Source: Desmodesmus armatus
Lineage: Eukaryota; Chlorophyta; Chlorophyceae; Sphaeropleales; Scenedesmaceae
Reading direction: 5' to 3'
Assembly: GCA_007449985.2 (NCBI GenBank)
Contig: VIIQ02000571.1
Span: forward strand, 434,001 to 498,000
DNA length: 64,000 nucleotides
Position numbers and translations under genes: made by a program. Shown in pieces: positions 24,003-34,587 of the stretch (position 1 is the stretch's first letter; every line of letters begins with the position of its first letter). The notes under the pieces were generated by a model that saw only the letters and a program-made list of their open reading frames with translations, was not told the origin of the DNA and searched no databases.

Positions 24003-24009
24003 TATAAAA
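24003..24009 (+). promoter_or_regulatory. TATA box in segment copy 1
   Basis: GATATAAAACGG lies 46 nt upstream of the ATG at 24055. It is present in the same place in copies 2 (25821) and 3 (about 30904). The position suits a core promoter, but transcription is inferred. Confidence 0.45.
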
Positions 24010-24054
24010 CGGTGCATTCTGCTTTGGTTGAGCAGAGCCTGGCGTTGAACAGTC

Positions 24055-24198
24055 ATGTCCATGAATCCGGCGGGTTTGGGGAAAGGCAACAGCGGAGGCT
24101 CTAATCAGCAGCAGCAGTCGTATCTCCAAACTCAATACATCCCTCAACACGTGTTCGTATCAAGACTTCTTCAGCAAAGGCAGCAGCAGCATGGCTAA
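24055..24198 (+). CDS. Possible N-terminal exon, Gln-rich, in copy 1
   Basis: An ATG just downstream of a TATA box opens 47 codons rich in Gly, Ser and Gln (MSMNPAGLGKGNSGG..., YIPQHVFVSRLLQQRQQQ) to a TAA at 24196-24198. In copies 2 and 3 the same frame is closed after 20 codons by a TAG (25933 and 31017), where copy 1 has CAG. Copy 1 is thus the only one still open. No family was recognised. It may be the first exon of a longer gene whose splice sites I could not fix. Confidence 0.35.
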   Translation: MSMNPAGLGKGNSGGSNQQQQSYLQTQYIPQHVFVSRLLQQRQQQHG

Positions 24199-25354
24199 GG
24201 CATCTGCAGCAGCTAGCTGCCCCCGACCAGGGCAGGACACCCCAGTCACCCATTGATCGTTTACAAGCGGTTTCAAGTGTTCAGAGTGTACGCTGAGGAC
24301 GCCAACAGGAGGCAGCAGGAGGGGCCAGCACACCAGGATGTCGTTGGTTTACGATGGCCAAGCACGCAGGGCCAAGGGGAAAAAGCAGCCAGGGGTGCAG
24401 CTATCTGGACAGCATAGCACAGTGGCCGAGCACATGCAGGTTCCAAGCAGTGATGAGTCCTCCAAAGGCCAGAGCCTGCAGCATCCAGCATGCACTGCCC
24501 ATGGGGGTCTTGTGAGACAAGGAGATGTGGCACCCGGTGCCATCATGCGGCATCACCCCCCCCTCCCCTCCGCAATGAGGGACCATGGTGTTGGCCACTG
24601 CTGCTTTGCAAAATCGGGATGTATCTGTCTCTGCAAGATGCGCGTACTGCCATGTGCCACCTGCTGCATGGCTTTTTGCAGTGCCAGTGGCTTGCTGCTG
24701 TTGTCCACCACTGGGAATGGGGCATCGAGTTGACTCTTGATGTGCCACTGGCACTGGTGATGAAAGCACACAACCTGAGCTTCCAACCTCTTGCAGCCAG
24801 CTGTTGCTGCTCAGAGATGCAGTGCAGGCGCATGCATCGCATCCCTGCTTGCAAGTTGTGCTTGAAGCACCACGGCAGTGACTGCGTCAAGGAGCTGTTG
24901 TGTTCTGCGCGGCCCGGCCGTAGTGTGCTGTTGCGACACACACTGCTTCAAAAGCACCCTTGACATGTTTGCTGGTGCTGTAGTGCTGGAAAAACAGCTG
25001 ATGCCCACAGGCGATGAGCTCTTGAGCTTCAGATTCAGAATCAGAGCTACAGGTGTACCTTTGGTTTCTTTAGCAAGCATCTGCGACCTAGAATGGATCA
25101 TTCATGAAGGCAATGTGTTGGCAACCAAGTGCGGGCACAGCAGGCAAGCAGAGCGCACTTGTGTTGAGTGCGGCACGCAGGCTGCAGCCTGTGCGCTGCT
25201 TGCGCTTCCGCCTGTTAGTCACACAAAGACTCTTTGAGTGTCATGCTGGCAGTCAAAAAAGTCCAAGTCACATCTGCAGGCTGCAGACATCAAGTAGGCA
25301 CAGTCAAGCTAGCTGGCTGTGGTGAGGGGTCCATAAGAGGGGCAAAAGGGGGGT

Positions 25355-25458
25355 GGGGCAGCGGAGCCCCGAGGCTAGGGCAGCGGAGCCCTGAGTTTGG
25401 GGCAGCGGAGCCCCGAGGGTAGGGCAGCGGAGCCCTGAATTTGGGGCAGCGGAGCCCC
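25355..25458. repeat. Palindromic array with covarying arms, copy 1
   Basis: Five hairpin units in a row alternate GGGGC-AGCGGA-GCCCC and AGGGC-AGCGGA-GCCCT, separated by short GAGGCT, GAGTTT, GAGGGT and GAATTT spacers. The outer G:C pair is replaced by A:T on both arms together. Confidence 0.9.
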
Positions 25459-25560
25459 GAAGGAGAGGGTATCATTGGCTCTGCAAGTGTTCACTCGATA
25501 GTCAAGTGTGCTTGCAGGCCTCACCACTCCCCATGACTCTGTGCTGTGGACCGCTACATG

Positions 25561-27378
25561 TACCCCTGACAGCCACTAGACAGCCACAGTACTGTCAGCC
25601 ACCCCGTGTGGCTGCCACGTCGGCAGTGTGGGTGTGCCAGACGGTGCCGCCTCTGGCACGCGATAAATACTGTTTCTATTTAGAAGACTCTGGAACACTG
25701 GTGGGGCGGGCCTGGCAGGCAACACCGAGAGGGCACAATCGTGGAAGCTTGAGGGATATGCGATGATGGGGGACAGCTGGCCAAGCTTGGCAGTCGTTTT
25801 CAGAATAATATTGTTCGTGATATAAAACGGTGCATTCTGCTTTGGTTGAGCAGAGCCTGGCGTTGAACAGTCATGTTCATGAATCCGGCGGGTTTGGGGA
25901 AAGGCACCAGCGGAGGCTCTAATCAGCAGCAGTAGTCGTATCTCCAAACTCAATACATCCCTCAACACGTGTTCGTATCAAGACTTCTTCAGCAAAGGCA
26001 GCAGCAGCATGGCTAAGGCATCTGCAGCAGCTAGCTGCCCCCGACCAAAAGCAGGATTGGGCAGGACACCCCAGTCACCCATTGATCGTTTACAAGCGGT
26101 TTCAAGTGTTCAGAGTGTACGCTGAGGACGCCAACAGGAGGCAGCAGGAGGGGCCAGCACACCAGGATGTCGTTGGTTTACGATGGCCAAGCACGCAGGA
26201 CCAAGGGGGGCAAAAGCAGCCAGGGGTGCAGCTATTTGGACAGCATAGCACAGTGGCCGGGCACATGCAGATTCTAAGCAGTGCTGAGTCCTCCAAAGGC
26301 CAGAGCCTGCAGCATCCAGCATGCACTGCCCATGGGGGTCTTGTGAGACAAGGAGATGTGGCACCAGCATCACCCCCCCCCCCTCCGCAATGACTCTCGA
26401 CCATGGTGTTGGCCACTGCTGCTTTGCAAAATCGGGATGTATCTGTCTCTGCAAGATGCGCGTACTGCCATGTGCCACCTGCTGCATGGCTTTTTGCAGT
26501 GCCAGTGGCTTGCTGCTGTTGTCCACCACTGGGAATGGGGCATCGAGTTGACTCTTGATGTGCCACTGGCACTGGTGATGAAAGCACACAACCTGAGCTT
26601 CCAACCTCTTGCAGCCAGCTGTTGCTGCTCAGAGATGCAGTGCAGGCGCATGCATCGCATCCCTGCTTGCAAGTTGTGCTTGAAGCACCACGGCAGTGAC
26701 TGCGTCAAGGAGCTGTTGTGTTCTGCGCGGCCCGGCCGTAGTGTGCTGTTGCGACACACACTGCTTCAAAAGCACCCTTGACATGTTTGCTGGTGCTGTA
26801 GTGCTGGAAAAACAGCTGATGCCCACAGGCGATGAGCTCTTGAGCTTCAGATTCAGAATCAGAGCTACAGGTGTACCTTTGGTTTCTTTAGCAAGCATCT
26901 GCGACCTAGAATGGATCATTCATGAAGGCAATGTGTTGGCAACCAAGTGCGGGCACAGCAGGCAAGCAGAGCGCACTTGTGTTGAGTGCGGCACGCAGGC
27001 TGCAGCCTGTGCGCTGCTTGCGCTTCCGCCTGTTAGTCACACAAAGACTCTTTGAGTGTCATGCTGGCAGTCAAAAAAGTCCAAGTCACATCTGCAGGCT
27101 GCAGACATCAAGTAGGCACAGTCAAGCTAGCTGGCTGTGGTGAGGGGTCCATAAGAGGGGCAAAAGGGGGGTGGGGCAGCGGAGCCCCGAGGCTAGGGCA
27201 GCGGAGCCCTGAGTTTGGGGCAGCGGAGCCCCGAGGGTAGGGCAGCGGAGCCCTGAATTTGGGGCAGCGGAGCCCCGAAGGAGAGGGTATCATTGGCTCT
27301 GCAAGTGTTCACTCGATAGTCAAGTGTGCTTGCAGGCCTCACCACTCCCCATGACTCTGTGCTGTGGACCGCTACATG
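25561..27378. repeat. Tandem segment copy 2 (1.8 kb)
   Basis: Almost identical to copy 3, with only a handful of single-base differences noticed. It is co-linear with copy 1. It starts TACCCCTGACAGCCAC and ends at TACATG (27376-27378). The first-exon-like frame (ATG 25873) has TAG at 25933. Confidence 0.95.
27173..27276. repeat. Palindromic array with covarying arms, copy 2
   Basis: Same five alternating hairpin units as at 25355-25458. Confidence 0.9.
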
Positions 27379-27388
27379 TACCCCTGAC

Positions 27389-27654
27389 TGTTGATTTGTA
27401 TTGTGTATACTCGGACAATCATGCACCTTGAGTCCTGAAGTTAGCTAAGCCCACAAGTTGGCTATACCCTGACTCTCTATCAGTATATACACGCACCAGA
27501 CCTTTAGGTGTGTTGGATCTAATAAGTATTGTCTGGCTCTTTATGTAAGTAAGTCTCTCCATGCTCCACCTGTCCACAACCATCCGTCCACAACAGCAGT
27601 GACTCCCGCCTGCTCTCCGCAGCGTCACTACAGCCCTCTCACCAAACCCCAACA
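27389..27654 (+). repeat. 5' LTR
   Basis: 266 bp, begins TGTTGATTTG and ends CCCCAACA. It should hold the promoter. It contains short AT-rich words (TATACTCGG, TATATACACG) but no unmistakable TATA box at a known distance. Confidence 0.95.
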
Positions 27655-27666
27655 GGTTATGAGCCC
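27655..27666 (+). promoter_or_regulatory. Primer-binding site (half-tRNA type)
   Basis: GGTTATGAGCCC starts right after the 5' LTR. Its complement, GGGCTCATAACC, has the form of a Met-tRNA anticodon arm (CAU anticodon), not a tRNA 3' end (no TGG start at the LTR edge). Drosophila copia is known to prime from the 5' half of initiator tRNA-Met in this way. The host tRNA itself is not in the window. Confidence 0.6.
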
Positions 27667-28334
27667 TTCTCACGCATTCCATTGTCGCTTCACTCCGCTG
27701 AGACTCTCACGCTTCCACTGCGCTACTCCGCTGAGACTCTGAGCCGTCACTGTATCTTCCCGCGCGCGTTGGTAACTTCGAAGGCAACAGCATTCCTGCA
27801 GACGTGCAGATTTGTGTGCTCAAGGCACATTTGCATTAGTGTTGTGCAGCTTTTCAGCGGTCTGGCCCACCCACAAGCAGCAAGCAGCTAGTGCCTGTTG
27901 GCTCTTCTCGGCTGCTTCTCGCCCTGCAGCAGCCTAATCCCACTGTCTGGCAGTTGGCATTTGCCCTGAAGCAGTTCTTGCTTGCTTGGCAGTTTGTTTT
28001 GTCGCTCAGCTCTTGTGCTAGCTGGTTCACAGTTCAGTCCAGTGCAGCATCAGCACCCCTACGAGGAACACCTTTCTGACAGGACCATCCTACTTGCCTG
28101 CCCTTTCTGCACCATCTCCCTATCGCACGTGCCCACCCACAGGCAGACAACCTACTACGTGCCTGTGGTGTGAGGCGTCCCAACGTGTGTGGTGGTTGCA
28201 GTCTGCGGCCACAGTCACAGCTTCCCTCAGCAGTTCCAACCCAGCTTCAGTCCCTCAGAGCTGCAGCATTTGTTAGTGACAGTTCAGTCACAGTTTGGTG
28301 CTCCGACTGCTCAGACCAGAGCATAGCACAACCC

Positions 28335-28592
28335 TGCACTCCCGCTGCAGTGCAGTAGGCTCAGTTATACCCCAGCAGCGTGGTATATTCAGCCAAGTAG
28401 CCACAGTCAGCTACATAGCCTGGCAGCGGTAAGCCTGTCAGCATCAGCCTGGCAGCAATCAGCCTGTCAGCACCTGCACTTCCCCTACAGTGCAGTTAGG
28501 CCCAGTTGTACTCCAGTAGCGAGGTACATTCGGCCACACAGTCACTCAGTCAGCTGCACCAAGCCTGTCAGCACTCAGCCTGACAGCATCCG
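28335..28592 (+). repeat. Duplication in the retrotransposon leader
   Basis: Two diverged units of about 130-140 bp (starting 28335 and 28475). Each begins GCACT(T)CCC..CAGTGCAGT, passes through CAGCAGCG/CAGTAGCG and GG/AGGTA..ATTC, and ends in CAGCCTGTCAGCA-type words. Confidence 0.75.
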
Positions 28593-28663
28593 CTGTACTA
28601 ACACACAGTCAGCACACAACACCAGCTAGCAACTCTCAGCCTAGCAGCATACAAGCCTGCCCC

Positions 28664-29680
28664 ATGGCGTCCAGCTCAAGCAGCGCCCCTCGGCAGCTCA
28701 TCTCCATGCCTATCGAGCTAGGAGACGACAAGAAGGCTACCCTCCTCTTCACCGTCCTCATGAAGAGCCCAGAGGACTTCACACCATGGCACGACGACTT
28801 CGTGGGAGCCCTGTCTACCACCGGCACTGACCTGGTCAAGGCCCTGAAGGAACCCAAACACCCACAGTCTGCCATTGTCCGCATGCTCATCAAGGCCACT
28901 GTGGACCGCTCCCTCATTGACAGCTTTGCCCCTTTCTGCCCCACAGCCGCTGACCTATACAAGCAGATGGCTACACTGTGGAGCGTTGCAGCAGCAGGAT
29001 CAGCCGACCTGTACTTCATTGAGCTGTCCAACATCAAGATGCACAAGGGCGAGGACATGATGGCGCTCTACAGCCGCTTCAAGCACATCGTGTCCCTCCT
29101 GACGGCAGCCAAGCAGAAGCCCACAGACCAGCAGCAGCTCTCCTTCTTCCTGCAGGCGCTCCCACCAGACTATGACACCCTTCTCACAGTCATCCGCATG
29201 TCTGACCCAGAGAGCGTGGAGGACATCCTGACCCGGCTAATTCAACACGAGAAGCGGCACATGCAGGACAACACCCTCTATGGCAAGGCCCTGCGCACCA
29301 GCGGCTACAGTCCCTCACGCAGCAGCCCTAGCAGTTCCAACTACAGGCAGCAGCACCAGCAGTACATGCCTGACAGCAATCGCCACAGGCCCTACCAGCA
29401 GCAACACGAGTCCACTGATAGTGATGATGATGATTCACCCTACCGTGGCAACAGCACATTCAACGGCAACTGCAACTACTGCAAGGAGCGCGGCCACATG
29501 AAGCGTGACTGCCCCAAGCTTGCCAAGAAGGACAAACACCTAATGGTCAAGCGAGTTCGGTTTGCACGTGAGCCTGCACCAAACAGGGACATGCAGCAGC
29601 AGCTTGATGACATCCAGTCACGCCTGCACTACCTCACTGCAGCTATGACCCCTACCACCCCATTTGACTGCTCCTTTTGA
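28664..29680 (+). CDS. Gag-like protein with CCHC zinc knuckle
   Basis: 338 codons, no introns, start ATG at 28664 (MASSSSSAPRQL). Residues about 25-210 match the Copia-type Gag / UBN2 fold family in pattern: FTPWHDDFVGAL, a helical stretch with LYKQMATLWSV, then MMALYSRFKHIVSLL and LSFFLQALPPDYDTLLTVI. A Ser/Gln-rich linker and an acidic DSDDDD patch follow. Near residue 268 is a retroviral-type knuckle, CNYCKERGHMKRDC (C-x2-C-x4-H-x4-C). Gag forms the cytoplasmic particle that packages element RNA. The frame ends in TGA with no Pol fusion or frameshift continuation. Codons are GC-rich and clean, fitting a recently active element. Confidence 0.93.
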   Translation: MASSSSSAPRQLISMPIELGDDKKATLLFTVLMKSPEDFTPWHDDFVGALSTTGTDLVKALKEPKHPQSAIVRMLIKATVDRSLIDSFAPFCPTAADLYKQMATLWSVAAAGSADLYFIELSNIKMHKGEDMMALYSRFKHIVSLLTAAKQKPTDQQQLSFFLQALPPDYDTLLTVIRMSDPESVEDILTRLIQHEKRHMQDNTLYGKALRTSGYSPSRSSPSSSNYRQQHQQYMPDSNRHRPYQQQHESTDSDDDDSPYRGNSTFNGNCNYCKERGHMKRDCPKLAKKDKHLMVKRVRFAREPAPNRDMQQQLDDIQSRLHYLTAAMTPTTPFDCSF

Positions 29681-30384
29681 CCCCTTACTGAATCAGCGCT
29701 TGTAGCGCTTTGTAGCCAGCTCTGGCACCTCAGTGCAGTACACAGCTACTGCAGATGCGCAGTACACAGCTACTGCAGATGTTTGTTTTCTGGCAACATC
29801 AACATGTTCTTACACACTTGATGCCAGTGTTCACAAAGCGCTCACAGTACGGCTGCAGTATCCGCAGCAGCAACGGTGTATGTTGCTCAGTCTTACAGTT
29901 TGATATGCTTTCTGTCCCATGTTACTGACAGGATTGTGTTCATGTCAATTCAGGCCCCGTGTGGGTTGTGACTGTCCTTGACATTTGTGACCATTGCCTG
30001 TCTTGGGCTACGTCAGCTGTTGTCAACAAGCTGTTTCTAGCTTTGACAACTGCACACTTCGCCCACTTGCATCATACCGTGGGAGTGTAGAGCAGTATTT
30101 CTGCAATTGTGTTTCGTATGCTCAGCATATGTCACAGTCCAGTTGACAGTGACCACAGCATGACACAGCACAAGTGTTGAGATGTCTTTTTTGGAGTTCA
30201 TGTTCAGTTTGTGGTTGTGGTAGATCAGTCAGCACAGCACATCCTTGTGTTGACCAGCATACTCACAAGCCACACTGCAACATGTGTGACTGCTTTGTCA
30301 CTTTCTCAGTTTGAGCAGTCAGTACAACAAGCTCTTTGCTTGTGTTCCCCAGTTGGCATTCATGGATTGCCGAGCACGTGGGAG

Positions 30385-30650
30385 TGTTGATTTGTATTGT
30401 GTATACTCGGACAATCATGCACCTTGAGTCCTGAAGTTAGCTAAGCCCACAAGTTGGCTATACCCTGACTCTCTATCAGTATATACACGCACCAGACCTT
30501 TAGGTGTGTTGGATCTAATAAGTATTGTCTGGCTCTTTATGTAAGTAAGTCTCTCCATGCTCCACCTGTCCACAACCATCCGTCCACAACAGCAGTGACT
30601 CCCGCCTGCTCTCCGCAGCGTCACTACAGCCCTCTCACCAAACCCCAACA
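30385..30650 (+). repeat. 3' LTR
   Basis: 266 bp, identical to the 5' LTR by eye. It is preceded by a short purine-rich stretch (GTGGGAG at 30378-30384) that would serve as the polypurine tract. Confidence 0.95.
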
Positions 30651-30655
30651 CTGAC

Positions 30656-32462
30656 AGCCACTAGACAGCCACAGTACTGTCAGCCACCCGTGTGGCTGCC
30701 ACGTCGGCAGTGTGGGTGTGCCAGACGGTGCCGCCTCTGGCACGCGATAAATACTGTTTCTATTTAGAAGACTCTGGAACACTGGTGGGGCGGGCCTGGC
30801 AGGCAACACCGAGAGGGCACAATCGTGGAAGCTTGAGGGATATGCGATGATGGGGGACAGCTGGCCAAGCTTGGCAGTCGTTTTCAGAATAATATTGTTC
30901 GTGATATAAAACGGTGCATTCTGCTTTGGTTGAGCAGAGCCTGGCGTTGAACATTCATGTTCATGAATCCGGCGGGTTTGGGGAAAGGCACCAGCGGAGG
31001 CTCTAATCAGCAGCAGTAGTCGTATCTCCAAACTCAATACATCCCTCAACACGTGTTCGTATCAAGACTTCTTCAGCAAAGGCAGCAGCAGCATGGCTAA
31101 GGCATCTGCAGCAGCTAGCTGCCCCCGACCAAAAGCAGGATTGGGCAGGACACCCCAGTCACCCATTGATCGTTTACAAGCGGTTTCAAGTGTTCAGAGT
31201 GTACGCTGAGGACGCCAACAGGAGGCAGCAGGAGGGGCCAGCACACCAGGATGTCGTTGGTTTACGATGGCCAAGCACGCAGGACCAAGGGGGGCAAAAG
31301 CAGCCAGGGGTGCAGCTATTTGGACAGCATAGCACAGTGGCCGGGCACATGCAGATTCTAAGCAGTGCTGAGTCCTCCAAAGGCCAGAGCCTGCAGCATC
31401 CAGCATGCACTGCCCATGGGGGTCTTGTGAGACAAGGAGATGTGGCACCAGCATCACCCCCCCCCCCTCCGCAATGACTCTCGACCATGGTGTTGGCCAC
31501 TGCTGCTTTGCAAAATCGGGATGTATCTGTCTCTGCAAGATGCGCGTACTGCCATGTGCCACCTGCTGCATGGCTTTTTGCAGTGCCGGTGGCTTGCTGC
31601 TGTTGTCCACCACTGGGAATGGGGCATCGAGTTGACTCTTGATGTGCCACTGGCACTGGTGATGAAAGCACACAACCTGAGCTTCCAACCTCTTGCAGCC
31701 AGCTGTTGCTGCTCAGAGATGCAGTGCAGGCGCATGCATCGCATCCCTGCTTGCAAGTTGTGCTTGAAGCACCACGGCAGTGACTGCGTCAAGGAGCTGT
31801 TGTGTTCTGCGCGGCCCGGCCGTAGTGTGCTGTTGCGACACACACTGCTTCAAAAGCACCCTTGACATGTTTGCTGGTGCTGTAGTGCTGGAAAAACAGC
31901 TGATGCCCACAGGCGATGAGCTCTTGAGCTTCAGATTCAGAATCAGAGCTACAGGTGTACCTTTGGTTTCTTTAGCAAGCATCTGCGACCTAGAATGGAT
32001 CATTCATGAAGGCAGTGTGTTGGCAACCAAGTGCGGGCACAGCAGGCAAGCAGAGCGCACTTGTGTTGAGTGCGGCACGCAGGCTGCAGCCTGTGCGCTG
32101 CTTGCGCTTCCGCCTGTTAGTCACACAAAGACTCTTTGAGTGTCATGCTGGCAGTCAAAAAAGTCCAAGTCACATCTGCAGGCTGCAGACATCAAGTAGG
32201 CACAGTCAAGCTAGCTGGCTGTGGTGAGGGGTCCATAAGAGGGGCAAAAGGGGGGTGGGGCAGCGGAGCCCCGAGGCTAGGGCAGCGGAGCCCTGAGTTT
32301 GGGGCAGCGGAGCCCCGAAGGTAGGGCAGCGGAGCCCTGAATTTGGGGCAGCGGAGCCCCGAAGGAGAGGGTATCATTGGCTCTGCAAGTGTTCACTCGA
32401 TAGTCAAGTGTGCTTGCAGGCCTCACCACTCCCCATGACTCTGTGTTGTGGACCGCTACATG
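30656..32462. repeat. Tandem segment copy 3 (split by the LTR element)
   Basis: Continues from 27379-27388 across the insertion. Near-identical to copy 2. It ends at TACATG (32457-32462), after which the sequence is unique: that ATG opens the gene at 32460. The first-exon-like frame is again stopped by TAG at 31017. Confidence 0.95.
32257..32360. repeat. Palindromic array with covarying arms, copy 3
   Basis: Same five alternating hairpin units as in copies 1 and 2, with one spacer base changed. Confidence 0.9.
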
Positions 32463-34551
32463 CGCAAGACCAGTGAGAAGTAAGCAGCCAAGGCTACAGC
32501 TGACTGACAAACTGAACCACACACGTTACTATAGAGGCCTTACATAGTCTGCAGCTTCGCTGCACGTACTGGGATCTTGCTGGGCGTTGAAAGGTCACCA
32601 CCACCCCACCTTCCTGCCTCTCACTGCTGCCCACTGCTGCTGTGCAGGACTGACCTGTACCTGCGAGTGGAAGACGCCCAGGATGCCCTGCGCAAGCTGC
32701 TGCTCGGTGAGCAGGCGGGTGCTCCTGGCAGGACCCACAGCTCGCCACTGCGCACAGCTGGCAGCGGGGTGTTTTGGGACAGCAGCACTGCAGGTGGTGC
32801 CAGGCGCTTGGGAGCTGTGCTGCTGCGCACGTTACGACCATCTAAAGCTTGCAGATTGTTGGATGCTCAAGATACGAAAATTGCTGCTGGGCGTCAGCAG
32901 CACAGCATAGGCAGCACAGGCATCCAGTGTTCCCTGTGTGCTGGCCTGCCCAGCAGAGCTTCCGGCTGTAGCGCATGCGCCTCCTGCAGGAGGCCCACAC
33001 TCCCCATCCAGCCAACAACCCAGGGAACAACTTGCGGCAAGCACACGGGAATGCACACCAGCAGCCTGCTGGGGCCTGCCATGCACAATACCATACCTCC
33101 TGCGCAGAACAAGCGGTTGCCTGCTTGTGTATGCTGCAATCTCTCTGCTTGCAGGAACCCAACTGTGCTTAGCAACTTGCCAATTTGGCATGTCCTGCGC
33201 ACAGCCTACACCCCACACCCAGCTGCCGCAGTGCGCAGAACAAGGAGTCGTATGCCTGTGTTTTCTGCACTCTCAGTGCTTGCAGGATCCCAACTGTGCT
33301 TGGCAAGCATGTCCTGCGCATGGTCAGCACCCCGCCCCAAAACCTCCATGCTACCAACAGTGCGTGCTGCACCCCCCAGCTGCTGCGCAGAACAAGGAGT
33401 CACCTGCTTGTGTCTTCTGCACTCTCACTGCTTGCAGGATCCCAACTGTGATTGGCAAGCATGTCCTGCGCATTGTCAGCACCCCACGCCTCAACTCATC
33501 AACCCGTGTCAAAGTCCGTGCTGAAGCAATGCACTTCCTGCACCTATGTCTGCATCAACCCCTGCAGAAATTAAGCTCAGGCCCATTGCAGGGCCACTCA
33601 AGAAGCATGGCAGCAGCGGCAGGGTGCTGGGCGCACAGCAAGCAGCACCAGCAGCAGGCATTGGGGCAGCTGCAGCAGTGACAGCAGCAGCAGGCGTGCG
33701 CTCAACCCACCCAGCACCCAGCAGCAGCAGCGTCTGCAAGGTTGGCAGCCTGCAGCAAGGCATGGGCCCTGCCAAGCCCAGCGGGCCAGACCCCTTCGAG
33801 GTGCTGGGCCCCTACCGTGGACCCAACCAGCAGCAGGACACAGCAGCAGCGCATGGCAACCAGTCCTTCACCTTCCAGCACCTGCCCCCTGCTGAGCCAG
33901 TGCATGAGAACCCCTTCGCAAGCCAGCACGGCGGCAGCAGCAGCAGCCAGCAGGACGAGTGGGGCGCTGAGCCAATGGATACTGCAGGGCCAGGCGGCTT
34001 GGGTGTCCTGCAGGTGCGTGCTGACACCAGCAGCAGCGAGGACAGCGGCCGCAGGGATGTCAGTGCAACAGAGACAGCCATCAGGCAGGGGCCATTGCTG
34101 CGGGACAGCGGCAGCGGCAGCCTGGCGCCTGCAGGACGTCACAAGCAGCGCGCAGCAGCTGGTAGACGCCTGTCCAGTGTGATTCAGCAGGAGCAGATGG
34201 CGCCTCTGGGTGCATGGCAGCCCGCTCTGCAGCAGGCAGCCGCACTGAGTGCAACGCGCACTTCGGGGGCAGGCAGGGTGGTGCTGGGCGCAGTGAAGCA
34301 GCCACTCATCAACACACAGGCATCACCAGCACGGGCAGCAGTGTCAGCAGGCACCGGCAGCATGCCCAAGTACAGCAGCAGCAGCACCTTCCTGTCTATG
34401 GCGCCCAAGCCTGCTGCAGCACCCTGGATGCCACCCCTGCCCTCAGCACAGCCAGCATCCCAGGCACCACAGCAGGACGAGCAGAGGGTCACTATCATCC
34501 ATGACAGCGATGGCAATGCCATTGGCTGTGAGCATGCTGTAGGACGCGCCC

Positions 34552-34587
<36 letters not shown>

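Larger units (their letters stand above)
23758..25560. repeat. Tandem segment copy 1 (1.8 kb)
   Basis: First of three tandem copies. It is the most diverged, with several small indels relative to copies 2 and 3 (for example around 24000 and 24540), but is co-linear over its whole length. It carries a TATAAAA box at 24003-24009, an open first-exon-like frame at 24055-24198, exon-like frames on the plus strand (24490-24963 and 24878-25237) and a palindromic array near its end. It ends at TACATG. Confidence 0.93.
27389..30650 (+). mobile_element. Gag-only Copia-type LTR retrotransposon
   Basis: The element is 3,262 bp with two 266-bp LTRs (27389-27654 and 30385-30650) that read identical by eye and have TGTTG...CAACA ends. 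It is flanked by a 5-bp target-site duplication, CTGAC (27384-27388 and 30651-30655). The empty site survives at the copy 1/2 boundary (25561 onward, TACCCCTGACAGCCAC), confirming the insertion exactly. The only gene is a Gag-like protein; no protease, integrase or reverse transcriptase frame exists, so it needs enzymes from elsewhere. A long leader (27655-28663) and 3' region (29681-30384) are non-coding. Identical LTRs point to a very recent insertion. It is an algal element; no infectious virus is implied. Confidence 0.95.

Noticed and set aside
26629..26919. Frames conserved in the three tandem copies (for example MIHSRSQMLAK on the minus strand)
   Set aside because: Identity among copies reflects recent duplication, not selection on the protein; no family similarity.
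28664..29680. Gag protein as evidence of a virus
   Set aside because: LTRs, target duplication, Copia-type Gag and absence of envelope or Pol fit an endogenous algal retrotransposon.
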